Below, piece after piece: positions 15,701 through 24,157 of a stretch of DNA of 64,000 bases (position 1 is its first letter; every line of letters starts with the position of its first letter). The translations under genes were made by a program, and so were the position numbers. The notes beneath the pieces are model-generated. The model was not told the origin of the DNA and did not search any database. It worked only from the letters and a program-made list of their open reading frames with translations. The DNA is taken from positions 1-64,000 of the forward strand of contig NZ_JARZHG010000038.1 in the NCBI RefSeq assembly GCF_029946505.1. The letters run 5' to 3'. Source of the stretch: Polyangium sp. y55x31. GTDB taxonomy: Bacteria; Myxococcota_A; Polyangia; Polyangiales; Polyangiaceae.

Positions 15701-18673
15701 GGAATTTACCTGGTCCACTCGAGGCCCATCGATGAAGCGTCCCCGGTTTACGAGCAAGGCATCGCAGCCGGCTTGAAGATCGGGTCGTTTCAAGGCACGA
15801 GCTGGGGGCTCCTGGCCGAGCTGTTTTATTACCGCGTTTGGCGCGGCCTACCGCTCACGGAGGTCCACGCGCAGCTCAAGGCTCGCTGGGATCTCGTGCA
15901 GCGCGCGGGAGACGCCGTGGGAAGGCACCATTTCGAGGCGGTCGCGTCCTATTGCGAGGTGTTGATGACGCCCGAGGGCGCCCCGAAACTCCTCGAGGAC
16001 GAGCCCTTGTCGCGCGGTTCGCGCTCCCTCCTCGGGGACGGGGACGGTTTCACGGGAGGGCTCGCTCGTACCTTGGAAGCCTATCTGTTCTGCGTCACCG
16101 GCAGGTGGGAGCGCGCGCTCTCGCGGGCGCGGGAGGCAGATCAATTCCGCGCCGACATCCTCGGTATGCCGCCGGTGACGGACATCCCGCTCTTTCTCGC
16201 GCTCGCATCTGCAAAATGCTGGCATGTCGCCGCCGGCACCGAGGAGCGGGCGCGGCTGCGGGAGCACATCGAGGACAGCCTCGCGCGATTGCGCTACTTC
16301 ACCGAAGGCTGCGAAGAAAACTTCCTCCACAAGCTGCGCCTCGTCGAGGCCGAATACGCCCGCGTCCTCGGCAAGACCGAGGAGGCAGCGGCCAAATACG
16401 ACGAGGCCATCGAGCTCGCCCGCGAGCACCGCTTCCTGCACATCGAGGCTTTGGCAGCCCAGCTCGCCGCCGAGTTTCGCCTGGCCATGGGCAAGAGCCA
16501 CATCGGGGCGATGTACCTGCGCGAGGCGCGTGATGCCTACGCGCGCTGGGGCGCTTATGCCGTGGTCGCCCACCTGGGCGCGAGATATCCCGCCGTGCTC
16601 AAGGTCTCCATGCACGAGCCTTCCCCCGAGCGAACGACCGTGACGGCGACGACCACGACCACGGGTGGATCCACGGACGCGAATTTCGACGTGAAAACCG
16701 CGGTGCGCGCGGCGCAGGCCCTTTCGAGCGAGCTCGACCCGGAGCGTGTGGTGGGCCGGCTGATGGAGCTCACGCTGGAGAACGCGGGGGCGCAGCGCGG
16801 CGCCCTGGTGCTCAGCGACGGGGAAGCGCTCTCCGTCGTCGCGCGGCTCTCGGTGAAGGGTCCCCGCATCGAGACGGGTCTGTCCGAGCCTCTCAGGCAG
16901 AGTCAGGACGTGCCGATGGCGGTGGTGAAATATGCGGCCCGCACGGGCGAGCCGGTGGTGACGGGCGACGCGAGGTCCGAGGCGCGCTTCGCCGCCGACC
17001 CGTACCTCGCATCACACGCGGTCCTCTCGCTGCTCGCGCTGCCCTTGACGCATCGGGGCCACGTGGTGGGCGTGCTCTACCTCGAGCACCGCGACGTGCC
17101 GTCGGCATTCCCTCCGGCGCGCGTGGAGCTCTTGTCGGTGCTCGCCTCGCAGGCGGCGATCGCCGTCGAGAATGCCATGTTGTACCGGGACCTCGAGGTC
17201 AAGATCCAGGAGCGCACGGCTCAGCTCCAGATCGCCAAGGAGGCGGCCGACCGCGCCAATCGGGCGAAGAGCGATTTCCTCTCGAGCATGAGCCACGAGC
17301 TACGCACGCCGCTCAATGGCATCCTGGGGTATGCGCAGTTCCTCATGCGAGCGCCCGAGCTCTCGCCGAAGAGCCGCGAAGGGGTGCGTATCGTGAAGAA
17401 ATCGGGCGAGCACCTGCTTTCGCTGCTCAATGACCTCCTCGACCTGGCGAAAATCGAGGCCGGCAAGATGGAGCTCGTCCCGCTGAGGTTCGACTTTTCC
17501 TCCTTCGTGCATACCATCGTGGACCTCTGCCGTGTGCGCGCCGAACAGAGGGGCATCACCTTCACCCACGAGGTGCGCGGCCCGGCGCTCGCCGCCGTGA
17601 ACGCCGACGAAAAGCGATTGACGCAGGTGCTCCTGAACCTGCTCGGCAACGCCATCAAGTTCACCGAGCGCGGCGCGGTCACCTTGCTCGTCGACGTGCT
17701 CGGCGACGGCGGAGGTGGTCGGCGCGAGGTTCGCTTCCGGATCGAGGACACGGGCCCCGGCATCGCCCCGGAGCACCTCGCGCGTATCTTCGAGCCCTTC
17801 GAGCAGGTGGGAGACCAGAGGGTGAAGAGCGAGGGGACCGGGCTCGGCCTCGCCATCACGAAGAGGCTCATCGAGCAGATGGGCGGAACCATCCATGTCG
17901 AGAGCGAGCTCGGCAAAGGGAGCGCATTCACGGTGACGCTCACGCTCGCCGAGGCGCTCCCATTCGCGGCCGCCGACGAATCCCCGGGGTGGGAAACGAT
18001 CACCGGGTATCGCGGCGAGCGCCGCAAGATCCTCGTCGTGGACGACAACCCCAGAAACCGCGCGTTGTTCTGCGATTTGCTGGTCCCCATCGGCTTCGAT
18101 GTCGTCCAGGCCGACGGCGGCGAATCCGCGCTGCGGCTGGCCCTCGAGCACAGGCCGGCGCTGATCCTGATGGACCTCACCATGCCAGGCCTGGACGGTT
18201 ATGAGACCACGCGCCGTTTGCGGCAGATGCGCGAGCTCGACGGGGTGGTGATCCTGGCATCGTCTGCGAACGTCGCCGCCGCCGAACAGCCGAAAGGAGT
18301 TCAGGCAGGCTGGGACGATTTCTTGCCCAAACCCGTGCAGGCCAGTGTGCTCTTCGAAAAGATCGCGCGTTACCTGGGCGTGGAATGGACGCATGAGCCG
18401 GTGAAATCCGCGGCCTCCGTGGCGGTGGAGGCGGACGGCGCGCTGGCGCCGCCCTCGGCCGAGCAGCTATCGCTGCTATCGCGGCTGGTGGCGTCGGGCC
18501 GTATCCGGAACGTGCTGGCGGAGGCGGAGCGAATGCAGCAAAACGAGCCGCGACTCGGCCCCTGGCTCAAGCAATTCCAGTCGCTGGCGCTGACCTACCA
18601 GATACGAAAGCTACAGGAGTTCGTCGAGGCGTATGCCGCGGCGGGCCAGCCGGTGGCCAACGAGAACACCTGA
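12710..18673 (+). CDS. Giant Ser/Thr kinase - AAA ATPase - GAF - histidine kinase - receiver hybrid (copy 2)
   Basis: A 1987-residue paralogue of the gene at 5236-11196, in opposite orientation. It has the same order: Ser/Thr kinase with VAIK, HKDIKPQN and DFG; ATPase with GGPSGIGKT; TPR-like region; GAF; HisKA with SHELRTPLNG (His1529); HATPase with GTGLGLAITKR; receiver with Asp1822; and helical tail. Identity to copy 1 is very high in the ATPase and mid-region, with stretches of about 100 identical residues and near-identical DNA, and lower in the kinase-receiver end and tail. This suggests duplication followed by gene conversion or by functional divergence of the output. Start ATG 12710 follows AGGGA and aligns with copy 1. 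Its stop is 4 nt from the convergent stop of the next gene. Confidence 0.95.
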   Translation: MDLREYTLGEVVYDGSETRVWRAVHVPSGAHVAIKSPVAGVPSPRVMGRLIHEHQALIQLADVPGVARARTLLQQGGTTALVLEDPGLDSLDRLLAKQGRLPIGSALRLGRRLSRVLEGVHAAGVMHKDIKPQNVLVDEACERVTLLDFGIASLLSQEATEASIPEALEGTLVYISPEQTGRTARALDTRTDLYSLGVTLFEVMSGRLPFTERDPLSLVHAHLAKDPPPLDSVAPDVPRAVAAIVAKLLAKDPERRYQTARGVAEDLEEALRQWDERGTVEPFPLGKKDFSRKLRLPQALVGRERDVERVGESFARAAQGMTELLLVGGPSGIGKTALVRTVYRDIAQAGRGLLIAGKHDQLARSTPYAALSQAFGALMRQWLSSPEAVLEAWRERIRREVGDNARLIADVVPELDLVMGKLPPVPPVEGEQVLNRQKLTWLNFVRAVTAPNPPLVMFLDDMQWADSATLIILQTLLTDVERKSLLVIAAYRDNETPPEHPLWKLVEAVEKSEAKVSRMTVGPLSGEQVQKWLSRTLESEPARVLPLSRVLSHKTRGNPFFLEQLLLSLHRQKQVVRDPESGAWRWEQSSLERAGVTDNVVALLTDKVREMPEPTQKLLGLAACAGHTFHLQDLERLSGWERARVTGALWPALDAELVVPVDGAYRPAQALGGIGDVALDAAYRFLHDRVQQASYERISPEQRILAHLEIGRRLRARHRAEGGTAQQFLELVRHLNLGSARLESAEERKELARLNLEAARTAKAASSHRLMANLLDNAQALLGERAWEEERELSAEIGLERLEAAYLLREFDDVEARALALLDRSLPEVAWLSAQEIRTRCCVATGQYARGIGLGIAALAKQGITFPDTDDACQAALLQESTELDQWLEHHPDGFDRMQIDPSLEHRLIDALMTQAQLCTIYGGRPMLYSLIIARIVSEAIRRDALTPAATFMICSFANVWSVATGMYRRVMRWLTPGVRAAERVGSPMLPECIALKGIYLVHSRPIDEASPVYEQGIAAGLKIGSFQGTSWGLLAELFYYRVWRGLPLTEVHAQLKARWDLVQRAGDAVGRHHFEAVASYCEVLMTPEGAPKLLEDEPLSRGSRSLLGDGDGFTGGLARTLEAYLFCVTGRWERALSRAREADQFRADILGMPPVTDIPLFLALASAKCWHVAAGTEERARLREHIEDSLARLRYFTEGCEENFLHKLRLVEAEYARVLGKTEEAAAKYDEAIELAREHRFLHIEALAAQLAAEFRLAMGKSHIGAMYLREARDAYARWGAYAVVAHLGARYPAVLKVSMHEPSPERTTVTATTTTTGGSTDANFDVKTAVRAAQALSSELDPERVVGRLMELTLENAGAQRGALVLSDGEALSVVARLSVKGPRIETGLSEPLRQSQDVPMAVVKYAARTGEPVVTGDARSEARFAADPYLASHAVLSLLALPLTHRGHVVGVLYLEHRDVPSAFPPARVELLSVLASQAAIAVENAMLYRDLEVKIQERTAQLQIAKEAADRANRAKSDFLSSMSHELRTPLNGILGYAQFLMRAPELSPKSREGVRIVKKSGEHLLSLLNDLLDLAKIEAGKMELVPLRFDFSSFVHTIVDLCRVRAEQRGITFTHEVRGPALAAVNADEKRLTQVLLNLLGNAIKFTERGAVTLLVDVLGDGGGGRREVRFRIEDTGPGIAPEHLARIFEPFEQVGDQRVKSEGTGLGLAITKRLIEQMGGTIHVESELGKGSAFTVTLTLAEALPFAAADESPGWETITGYRGERRKILVVDDNPRNRALFCDLLVPIGFDVVQADGGESALRLALEHRPALILMDLTMPGLDGYETTRRLRQMRELDGVVILASSANVAAAEQPKGVQAGWDDFLPKPVQASVLFEKIARYLGVEWTHEPVKSAASVAVEADGALAPPSAEQLSLLSRLVASGRIRNVLAEAERMQQNEPRLGPWLKQFQSLALTYQIRKLQEFVEAYAAAGQPVANENT

Positions 18674-18677
18674 TCCG

Positions 18678-20852
18678 CTACACGGACCGGATGCGGCCAT
18701 CCGGGCTCGTCTCGGCCGCGGCATGGTATCGCCCGGCCAAACTCGCCACGTGCGCCACCAGCTCCGACGGCTTCACTGGCTTGGCCAGGTGCATCTGATA
18801 TCCGGCCAAGAGCGCCCGCGCGCGGTCCTCGGCGCGCGCGAATGCGGTCAACGCCAGCGCCGGCACGCTCCCCCCACGCTCCTGCGGCAACTGCCGTACC
18901 TTCTGGATCAGCTCATACCCGCCCTCTTGCGGCATGCCGATGTCGCTCACGAGGACCGTCGGCTGGACGCGATCGAGCTCCGCCAGAGCCTCCACGACCG
19001 AACCCGCCGTCCGCACCTCCGCATGGCACTCCACCAGGATCCGCAGGAGCAACTCTCGCGTATCCGGCTCGTCGTCCACCACGAGCACCCGCACCCCCGT
19101 CAAACTCAAAAGCTCCCCGCCGCGGTGCCACAAGGGCCGGCGCTGCGGCATCGAGGGCGGCCTTTCTCCGGCCAAACCCTTGGCATGCTTGGCATCCAGC
19201 GGCAGCTTCACCGTGAAGCACGCCCCCTGGCCCTTTCCACGGCTCGCCGCCTCCACCGTCCCCCCGTGCAGCTCCACCAGGTGCTGCACGATCGAAAGAC
19301 CCAAACCGAGCCCGCCGTGCTCGCGCGTGGTCGAAGCGTCTGCTTGCCGGAACTGCTCGAATACGTGCGGCAAAAACGCCGAATCGATGCCGATGCCCGT
19401 ATCGCTCACCGCGAGACGCGCGTACGAGCCCTCGCGACGCAGCGATACCTCGACCTGCCCGCCCTGCGGCGTGAACTTGATCGAATTGCTGAGCAGGTTC
19501 CACACGATCTGCTGGAGGCGATTCGGGTCCCCGAGGACCGGTTCCCCGGCCGACGCGACGCTGAGCTCGAGGCGAATCCCCTTCGTCTTCGCCGCCGGCT
19601 CCGCCGATTCCAGCAACGTTTCGAGCATCTCGGCCAGATCGACCGACTCCGTCTCGAGGCTCAGTCGCCCGCTGATGATACGCGACATGTCCAGGAGGTC
19701 GTCGATGAGCTTGGCTTGTGTCCGCGCGTTCCGCTCGATCGTCCCGAGCCCCCGGCGCAGGATCTCGTCCGAGGGACCACGGGTGAGGAGCAATTGCGAC
19801 CAGCCGAGGATCGCGGTGAGCGGCGTCCGTAGCTCGTGGCTCAAGAGCGCCAGGAACTCATCCTTCAGCCGCCCGGTACGCTCGAGCTCGGCCCGCGCCG
19901 CTTGTTCGCGCGAGAGCAGCCTCTCCCGCTCCGCCGCCGTCCGCGTCCGCTCGCTGATGTCCGTGGAAATCCCGCAAATCGCATACGCCCTACCCGACTC
20001 GTCGAACAGCGGGCATTTGATCGAGATATACGTGTGGATCCCGTCGTCCTGAGGCACCCACTCTTCCTTTTCCAGCGGCCTCCCGGCCTCCGCCACCTGC
20101 CGGTCGAATGCGCGCAATGCGTCGGCGCACTCCACGGGGAACAAGTCATAGTCGGTCTTGCCGACGAGCGACCGCGCGGACACATGAAATAATTCTTCGA
20201 AGCGGCGGTTGACCATCAAATAGCGGCCATCGATGTCCTTGACGAAGAGGACCGCCGTGGAATTGTCGGCGATGGCCCGAAGCAGATGCTGGCTCTCGCG
20301 CAGAGCCTCTTCCGCGCGCCGGCGCTCGGCGTTCTCCGCTTTGAGAGCCGCGTTCGAGCTCGCAAGCTCCGCCGTGCGCTCTCGCACCCGTTGTTCCAGC
20401 TCCTGATGGGCGCGCTGCAACTGCGCGTTCTTCGCTTCCAGCTCCTTCTGTGCCTCGCGCAAGCTGAGGTGCGTCTTGATCCGCGCGAGCACCTCATCAA
20501 TCTCGAATGGTTTGGTGATGTAATCGACGCCCCCCGCCTCGAACCCCACGAGCTTGTTCGCCGCTTCGCCGAGGCAGGTCATGAAGATCACGGGGATGTC
20601 GCGGGTGCTCTCCGCCGCTTTCAGGCGCCGGCACGTCTCGAAGCCGTCGATCCCAGGCATCACGACGTCCAGCAGGATCAGGTCGGGCTTCATGAGGCTC
20701 GCCCGCTTCAACGCATCCTCCGCGTCCTGAGCGACGAGCGCCTGGTGGCCCGCGGATTCCAGATGATCCACGAGCACGGCCAGGTTGATGGGCATGTCAT
20801 CCACGATGAGGATCGTGCCCTCGCGAGCACCGGGCGCGGAGGATCGGCTCAT
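18678..20852 (-). CDS. Hybrid histidine kinase REC-PAS-HisKA-HATPase-REC
   Basis: A 724-residue cytoplasmic hybrid sensor kinase without membrane segments. Order: N-terminal receiver (12-130, Asp62 in LLDVVMPGIDG), long coiled coil (130-200), PAS domain (about 195-315, 'KDIDGRYLMVNRRFEELF' and a PAC-like ending CGISTDIS), HisKA with SHELRTPLTA (His339), HATPase with GLGLGLSIVQHLVELHGG, and C-terminal receiver with Asp637 in VSDIGMPQEGGYE. The N-terminal receiver indicates that it takes phosphoryl input from another kinase, plausibly one of the neighbouring giant kinases; that link is inference. I chose ATG 20852; a TTG at 20942 in frame would add 30 low-complexity residues. It is convergent with copy 2 with only a 4-nt gap. 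Confidence 0.94.
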   Translation of the reverse strand: MSRSSAPGAREGTILIVDDMPINLAVLVDHLESAGHQALVAQDAEDALKRASLMKPDLILLDVVMPGIDGFETCRRLKAAESTRDIPVIFMTCLGEAANKLVGFEAGGVDYITKPFEIDEVLARIKTHLSLREAQKELEAKNAQLQRAHQELEQRVRERTAELASSNAALKAENAERRRAEEALRESQHLLRAIADNSTAVLFVKDIDGRYLMVNRRFEELFHVSARSLVGKTDYDLFPVECADALRAFDRQVAEAGRPLEKEEWVPQDDGIHTYISIKCPLFDESGRAYAICGISTDISERTRTAAERERLLSREQAARAELERTGRLKDEFLALLSHELRTPLTAILGWSQLLLTRGPSDEILRRGLGTIERNARTQAKLIDDLLDMSRIISGRLSLETESVDLAEMLETLLESAEPAAKTKGIRLELSVASAGEPVLGDPNRLQQIVWNLLSNSIKFTPQGGQVEVSLRREGSYARLAVSDTGIGIDSAFLPHVFEQFRQADASTTREHGGLGLGLSIVQHLVELHGGTVEAASRGKGQGACFTVKLPLDAKHAKGLAGERPPSMPQRRPLWHRGGELLSLTGVRVLVVDDEPDTRELLLRILVECHAEVRTAGSVVEALAELDRVQPTVLVSDIGMPQEGGYELIQKVRQLPQERGGSVPALALTAFARAEDRARALLAGYQMHLAKPVKPSELVAHVASLAGRYHAAAETSPDGRIRSV

Positions 20853-21319
20853 GGTCGTCGACCGCCCCAGGCGCGCCGCGCGCCGCCCCCCGGCATCACC
20901 TTCCACGCGAACCGCTGGGCCAGCCGGCCCGAAAAAGGCCAACCCCGCCCGTTCGCCTCACCAAGGCGCCCCCCGGCCGGTATCCCGCCTGTCGAAAAGC
21001 GAGGCTCGCTCGTACGCAACACCCGCTGTTTCTGCTGCGCCCGGGAGCCCATTAGGAACCTCGCTATCCAACTGCTCGATCCTGGGCTCTTCGCGAGGCG
21101 GCGTCAATCCAAACCGTGGTCCCTCGCAGTCAGGAGCGCTCGTCTGGCCGGGCGCGTGTTGTTTGTCCGACCTGCGGCCGTGCTTCCACGCCTGTTCCGC
21201 GCTTGTCAAGCCGAACGAGGACGGCTGCGCCCGGCATGGACGAGGGCCCGAAGCAGCCCTCGAACCTCGACGGCTTCGAGGACGCGATAGGCGCCGCCGC
21301 AGAACGGATGGACCGAGCG
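20853..21319. other. Non-coding or unassigned stretch between the hybrid kinase and the trhA region
   Basis: About 470 bp with no frame I can support. Open frames on both strands (for example 20958-21323 minus) have Arg/Pro/Ser-rich compositions typical of chance frames in GC-rich DNA. They match no family I know and lack ribosome sites. GC content is slightly lower here than in the flanking genes. It should contain the promoter of the hybrid kinase gene. Confidence 0.4.
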
Positions 21320-21418
21320 TCATGTCGTCGACGCTGCCGACACCTCCCCGCGTTTCTCCACCATGTCGATCACGACGTCCAGGGTATCGGCGACGACGCG
21401 ATTGACGAGCCGGACCAT
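21320..21418 (-). CDS. Possible 32-residue small protein downstream of trhA
   Basis: A short frame begins with ATG 22 nt after the TrhA-like stop on the same strand and ends with TGA. The peptide is an amphipathic helix-like sequence (MVRLVNRVVADTLDVV then IDMVEKRGEV) and looks more protein-like than the usual chance frames here. There is no clear ribosome site. It could be a translationally coupled small protein, the decayed end of a longer gene, or chance. I do not recognise it. Confidence 0.22.
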   Translation of the reverse strand: MVRLVNRVVADTLDVVIDMVEKRGEVSAASTT

Positions 21419-21440
21419 GGCGTGGATGTTCTGCAATCGC

Positions 21441-22121
21441 TCACGCCCCTCGAACGATCGTCGCGACGGCCGTAAAATGCATTGCGGCGGCGACGACGGT
21501 GCAGGCGTGAAAGACCTCGTGGTAGCCGAAGACGCCGACGACGGGGTTCGGGCGCTTCGCTGCGTACGCCAGGGCGCCGAGCGTGTAGAAGACGCCTCCG
21601 CCGAACACCAGGAAGAGCTGCGTCATGTCGAGCGCGCGCCCCACGGCGCCCAGAAATGGCACGATGCACCAGCCGGCGGTGACGGCCACGGCAGCGGTCA
21701 CCCATTTCGGCGAACCCGACCAGAAGACCGACTTGACGATGCCGACGGCTGCGCACGCCCATGCCAGCGCGCAAAGGCGCGTCCCGTCTCCCTGGCCCAG
21801 GGCGATCAGGGCGATGGGCGTATACGTGCCAGCAATCAGCACGAAAATGGCCGCGTGGTCGAGGCGACGCATGCGCAGGCGCGCCTTCGGGCCCCAGTTG
21901 ATCCGGTGGTACGTCGCGCTGACCGAGAAGAGGGTGAGCAGGCTGAGGCTGTAGATCGCGGCGGCCACCGAACGGCGGAGCCCGGCGGAGATGCAAACGA
22001 GCGCCACGCCCGCAACGAATGCGACCACCGCCGCCCACTGGTGAATGACGCCCCGGAGCCGGGGCTTCTCGGAGTGTGGTTCGAAGCCGTTCGCGGGCGA
22101 TGCAAGCGAGTCGTCGTTCAT
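21441..22121 (-). CDS. trhA: Hemolysin III family (TrhA/YqfA, PAQR-like) membrane protein
   Basis: A 226-residue protein with seven predicted membrane helices. It shows the PAQR/hemolysin III motifs: SATYHR at the end of the second helix, LDHAAIF in the middle, and GYHEVFHACT...AAAMHF in the last helix. The conserved His/Asp residues would bind a metal, as in the PAQR fold. Family members affect membrane fluidity or lipid homeostasis in bacteria; true hemolytic activity is doubtful. ATG 22121 follows GAGGAGG. It is divergent from a TetR regulator, and palindromes lie between the two, so it is probably the regulator's target. Confidence 0.9.
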   Translation of the reverse strand: MNDDSLASPANGFEPHSEKPRLRGVIHQWAAVVAFVAGVALVCISAGLRRSVAAAIYSLSLLTLFSVSATYHRINWGPKARLRMRRLDHAAIFVLIAGTYTPIALIALGQGDGTRLCALAWACAAVGIVKSVFWSGSPKWVTAAVAVTAGWCIVPFLGAVGRALDMTQLFLVFGGGVFYTLGALAYAAKRPNPVVGVFGYHEVFHACTVVAAAMHFTAVATIVRGA

Positions 22122-22157
22122 GGCAGGCCTCCTCGAGGTCAGCGACGGCGCGCTTAC

Positions 22158-22171
22158 CTACGGTAACGTAG
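22158..22171. promoter_or_regulatory. Candidate TetR operator, trhA side
   Basis: A perfect inverted repeat, CTACG-GTAA-CGTAG, lies 37 bp upstream of the trhA-like start in the divergent region. The half-site CTAC/GTAG recurs in the second palindrome at 22301-22318 and as AGTAGG at 22181. Shared half-sites on both sides of a divergent TetR/target pair are typical of autoregulated TetR systems. No binding data are visible in sequence. Confidence 0.5.
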
Positions 22172-22300
22172 ATACGATCGAGTAGGCTAGCAGGTCAAAC
22201 GGTCCTTCGTGTCGTTCGTGGTCCTGACCGAAACGTGACCAAACTTGCAGGGTCAGCCGTCTGCGGGCAGGCGCGCGAGACCGGCCGTTGGGATCCTGAA

Positions 22301-22318
22301 ACCTACTCGTCCGTAGGT
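22301..22318. promoter_or_regulatory. Candidate TetR operator, regulator side
   Basis: A perfect 6-6-6 inverted repeat, ACCTAC-TCGTCC-GTAGGT, lies just upstream of the TetR gene. It shares the CTAC/GTAG half-site with the palindrome at 22158-22171. If the regulator started at the alternative ATG 22328, this site would directly overlap its promoter or leader. Confidence 0.5.
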
Positions 22319-22393
22319 AGAAGGGCCATGGTGTCGGCGAACGGCCATCACGGCGACCAGCGTGACGGCTCCCGCGGGGCTAAACTCGCCGCG

Positions 22394-23011
22394 ATGCCGC
22401 CCCGAGCGCCCCGCCTCTCTGCTTCCGCACGCCGCGCCTCGATCATCGACGCGGGCCGGTTCGTCTTTGCGCGACGCGGTTACGAAGCCACTTCGGTCGA
22501 AGAAATCGCCGAACGCGCCAAGGTCTCCAAGCCCGTCATCTACGAGCACTTCGGTGGGAAGGAAGGGCTCTATGCGGTCGTGGTCGATCGAGAGATGGAC
22601 TACGTGGTCCGAAGGATTTCGGAGGCCATCGCTCAAGGCGGGCCGCGCGAGCGACTCGAGCAGGGGGCCCTCGCCTTCCTCACCTACGTCAAAGACCACC
22701 CCGATGGTTTCGCGATCCTCGCCCACGACGCCCCCGCCGCGGGCGGAGGGATGTTGTCGTTGCTCAGCGACCTCGGCGTGCGGGTCAGCGAGGTCTTCAC
22801 CGCTTCTTTCAAAGCCGCCGGTTACGACGCTCGGGCGGCGCCCATCTACGGTCATGCCCTCGTCGGGATGGTGACGTTCGTCGGCCAGTGGTGGACGACG
22901 GCCCGCAAGCCCCCGATCGAGGAGGTTGCCACCCACATCGCGGCTCTCGCGTGGATGGGCCTCCGTCGCCTTCCCAAGCGCCCCACGAGCATCGGAAAAC
23001 GGGCGGGTTGA
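22394..23011 (+). CDS. TetR/AcrR family transcriptional regulator
   Basis: A 205-residue TetR repressor. The N-terminal helix-turn-helix is clear: RASIIDAGRFVFARRGYEA, then TSVEEIAERAKVSKPVIYEHF and GGKEGLY. The C-terminal helical ligand domain is not specific enough to name a ligand. I used ATG 22394 because it gives the usual short N-terminus; ATG 22328, preceded by AGAAGG, would add 22 residues. It is divergent from the TrhA-like gene and most likely represses it and itself through the CTAC/GTAG palindromes between them. Confidence 0.9.
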   Translation: MPPRAPRLSASARRASIIDAGRFVFARRGYEATSVEEIAERAKVSKPVIYEHFGGKEGLYAVVVDREMDYVVRRISEAIAQGGPRERLEQGALAFLTYVKDHPDGFAILAHDAPAAGGGMLSLLSDLGVRVSEVFTASFKAAGYDARAAPIYGHALVGMVTFVGQWWTTARKPPIEEVATHIAALAWMGLRRLPKRPTSIGKRAG

Positions 23012-23340
23012 TTGGCTTCACCAGGTTTTGCCGGGGGTGAAAACGCCCGCGATCGTTCCCACGCCCACTCCCGTTCCCACGCCCACTCCCGTTCTCGCTT
23101 CCACGCGCGCTCCCGCCACCGTCCCCGCTTTTGCTCCCGCCAGTGCCACGGTCTCCGCGCCCGACAGCGCATTGCCGGCGTCCGTTTTTACCATTTGAAT
23201 GAGCACGCCGTGGACGACTCGACAATCGACCAAGTGGCTCGAAGGAGATGGCACTGGGCACTCCTGGGCCGAGGCCGAGCATCGTGGCTCGGCCTCGCAG
23301 GAGGCGTCCCAGAATGCGAAGAAAATTGGGAGGCTGCGAC
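23012..23340. other. Intergenic stretch with short 18-bp tandem repeat
   Basis: A 329-bp gap. It contains two direct copies of an 18-bp unit (23055-23072 and 23073-23090, core TTCCCACGCCCACTCCCG) followed by degenerate relatives up to about 23170. The repeat leaves several frames open with Pro-Thr or His-Ser repeats, none with a ribosome site. It also holds the leader of the lipoprotein gene at 23341, with GGGAGG just upstream of that start. Confidence 0.5.
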
Positions 23341-23892
23341 ATGAATTCCATCTCGAAGCTCGGAACGCTCCTGCTCGCGCTGTCTGGCTCGATCGCCATG
23401 TTGTGCACGGGCTGCGCCACAGAGGCTTCCGAAGCCAACCTCGAGGCCGATATCGCCAGCGCCGAGGACGCATCCGTCGCGGACGCCAGCGCCGAGGCCA
23501 CGAACGACAGCCTAGCCGCGGTGGACGAAAACGCCGACGTCGCGGATGCAGACGAAGGGTCCACGGCGGAAGAGACCTTGGCGCTCTCGGTGGGGTGGGG
23601 GCGCGGCGGCTCGTGCGGCAGGCCGTGCGGCGGCGGCGCGTACGGGTACGGGTACGGGGGCTCCTGCAACCGCGGCTTCGATGACGACTTCGACGTGTAC
23701 CGCGGCCCCCGCGGCGGGTTCGGCTTCGTCGGCCCCGGCGGCAACTTCGGCTTCGTCGGCCCCCGCGGCGGAATCGGCGCTGTCGGCCCCGGCGGCGCGA
23801 TCGGCATCGGCCCCGGCGGCGGAATCGGTGCCGTCGGCCCCGGCGGCAACTTCGGCTTCGTCGGCCCCCGCGGCGGAGTCGGCATCTACTAG
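23341..23892 (+). CDS. Small lipoprotein with Gly-Pro-Phe repeats
   Basis: A 183-residue protein. Residues 1-25 form a lipoprotein signal with lipobox LCTGC (Cys25). Residues 26-85 are acidic and Ala-rich (EADIASAEDASVADAS). After a short GGG/YGYGYG and Cys segment, residues about 120-183 are repeats of the form FGFVGPGG / GIGAVGPGG, ending GVGIY at the C-terminus. Such Gly-Pro-aromatic repeats are low-complexity and probably form a flexible or filament-like surface segment. ATG 23341 follows GGGAGG at a good distance. No homologue recognised; function unknown. Confidence 0.75.
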   Translation: MNSISKLGTLLLALSGSIAMLCTGCATEASEANLEADIASAEDASVADASAEATNDSLAAVDENADVADADEGSTAEETLALSVGWGRGGSCGRPCGGGAYGYGYGGSCNRGFDDDFDVYRGPRGGFGFVGPGGNFGFVGPRGGIGAVGPGGAIGIGPGGGIGAVGPGGNFGFVGPRGGVGIY

Positions 23893-24157
23893 CCGCGCCG
23901 GCGCCATCACGCGTCCTGCCACGGGAGCGACGATTGCCGAGCCATTCATCGCTCCTCGGCGGCGGCTGCCATCTTCCGCGATGGCAGCCGCCAACCGGGC
24001 AATGCTCACGAGGCGCCATCCGCGCACGACGCGTCCCTCCCTCCTCGAACGTGCACCACGAGGAGCGCGGATCCCGACGCCCCACCTTTCCAGATGCGGC
24101 GAGCCCCACGCCTCGGGTAGGATCTTCCTCCTCTACCCCGAGACTGGAGCTTGCCGC

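Noticed and set aside
20958..21323. 121-residue minus frame between the hybrid kinase and the trhA-like gene
   Set aside because: Arg/Pro/Ser-rich, no ribosome site, no recognisable pattern. Left as unassigned sequence.
23018..24109. 363-residue minus frame overlapping the Gly-Pro lipoprotein gene, with a Val/Gly/Ala-rich end
   Set aside because: The frame is antisense to a gene with a clear signal peptide and ribosome site; its last part is produced by the 18-bp repeat.
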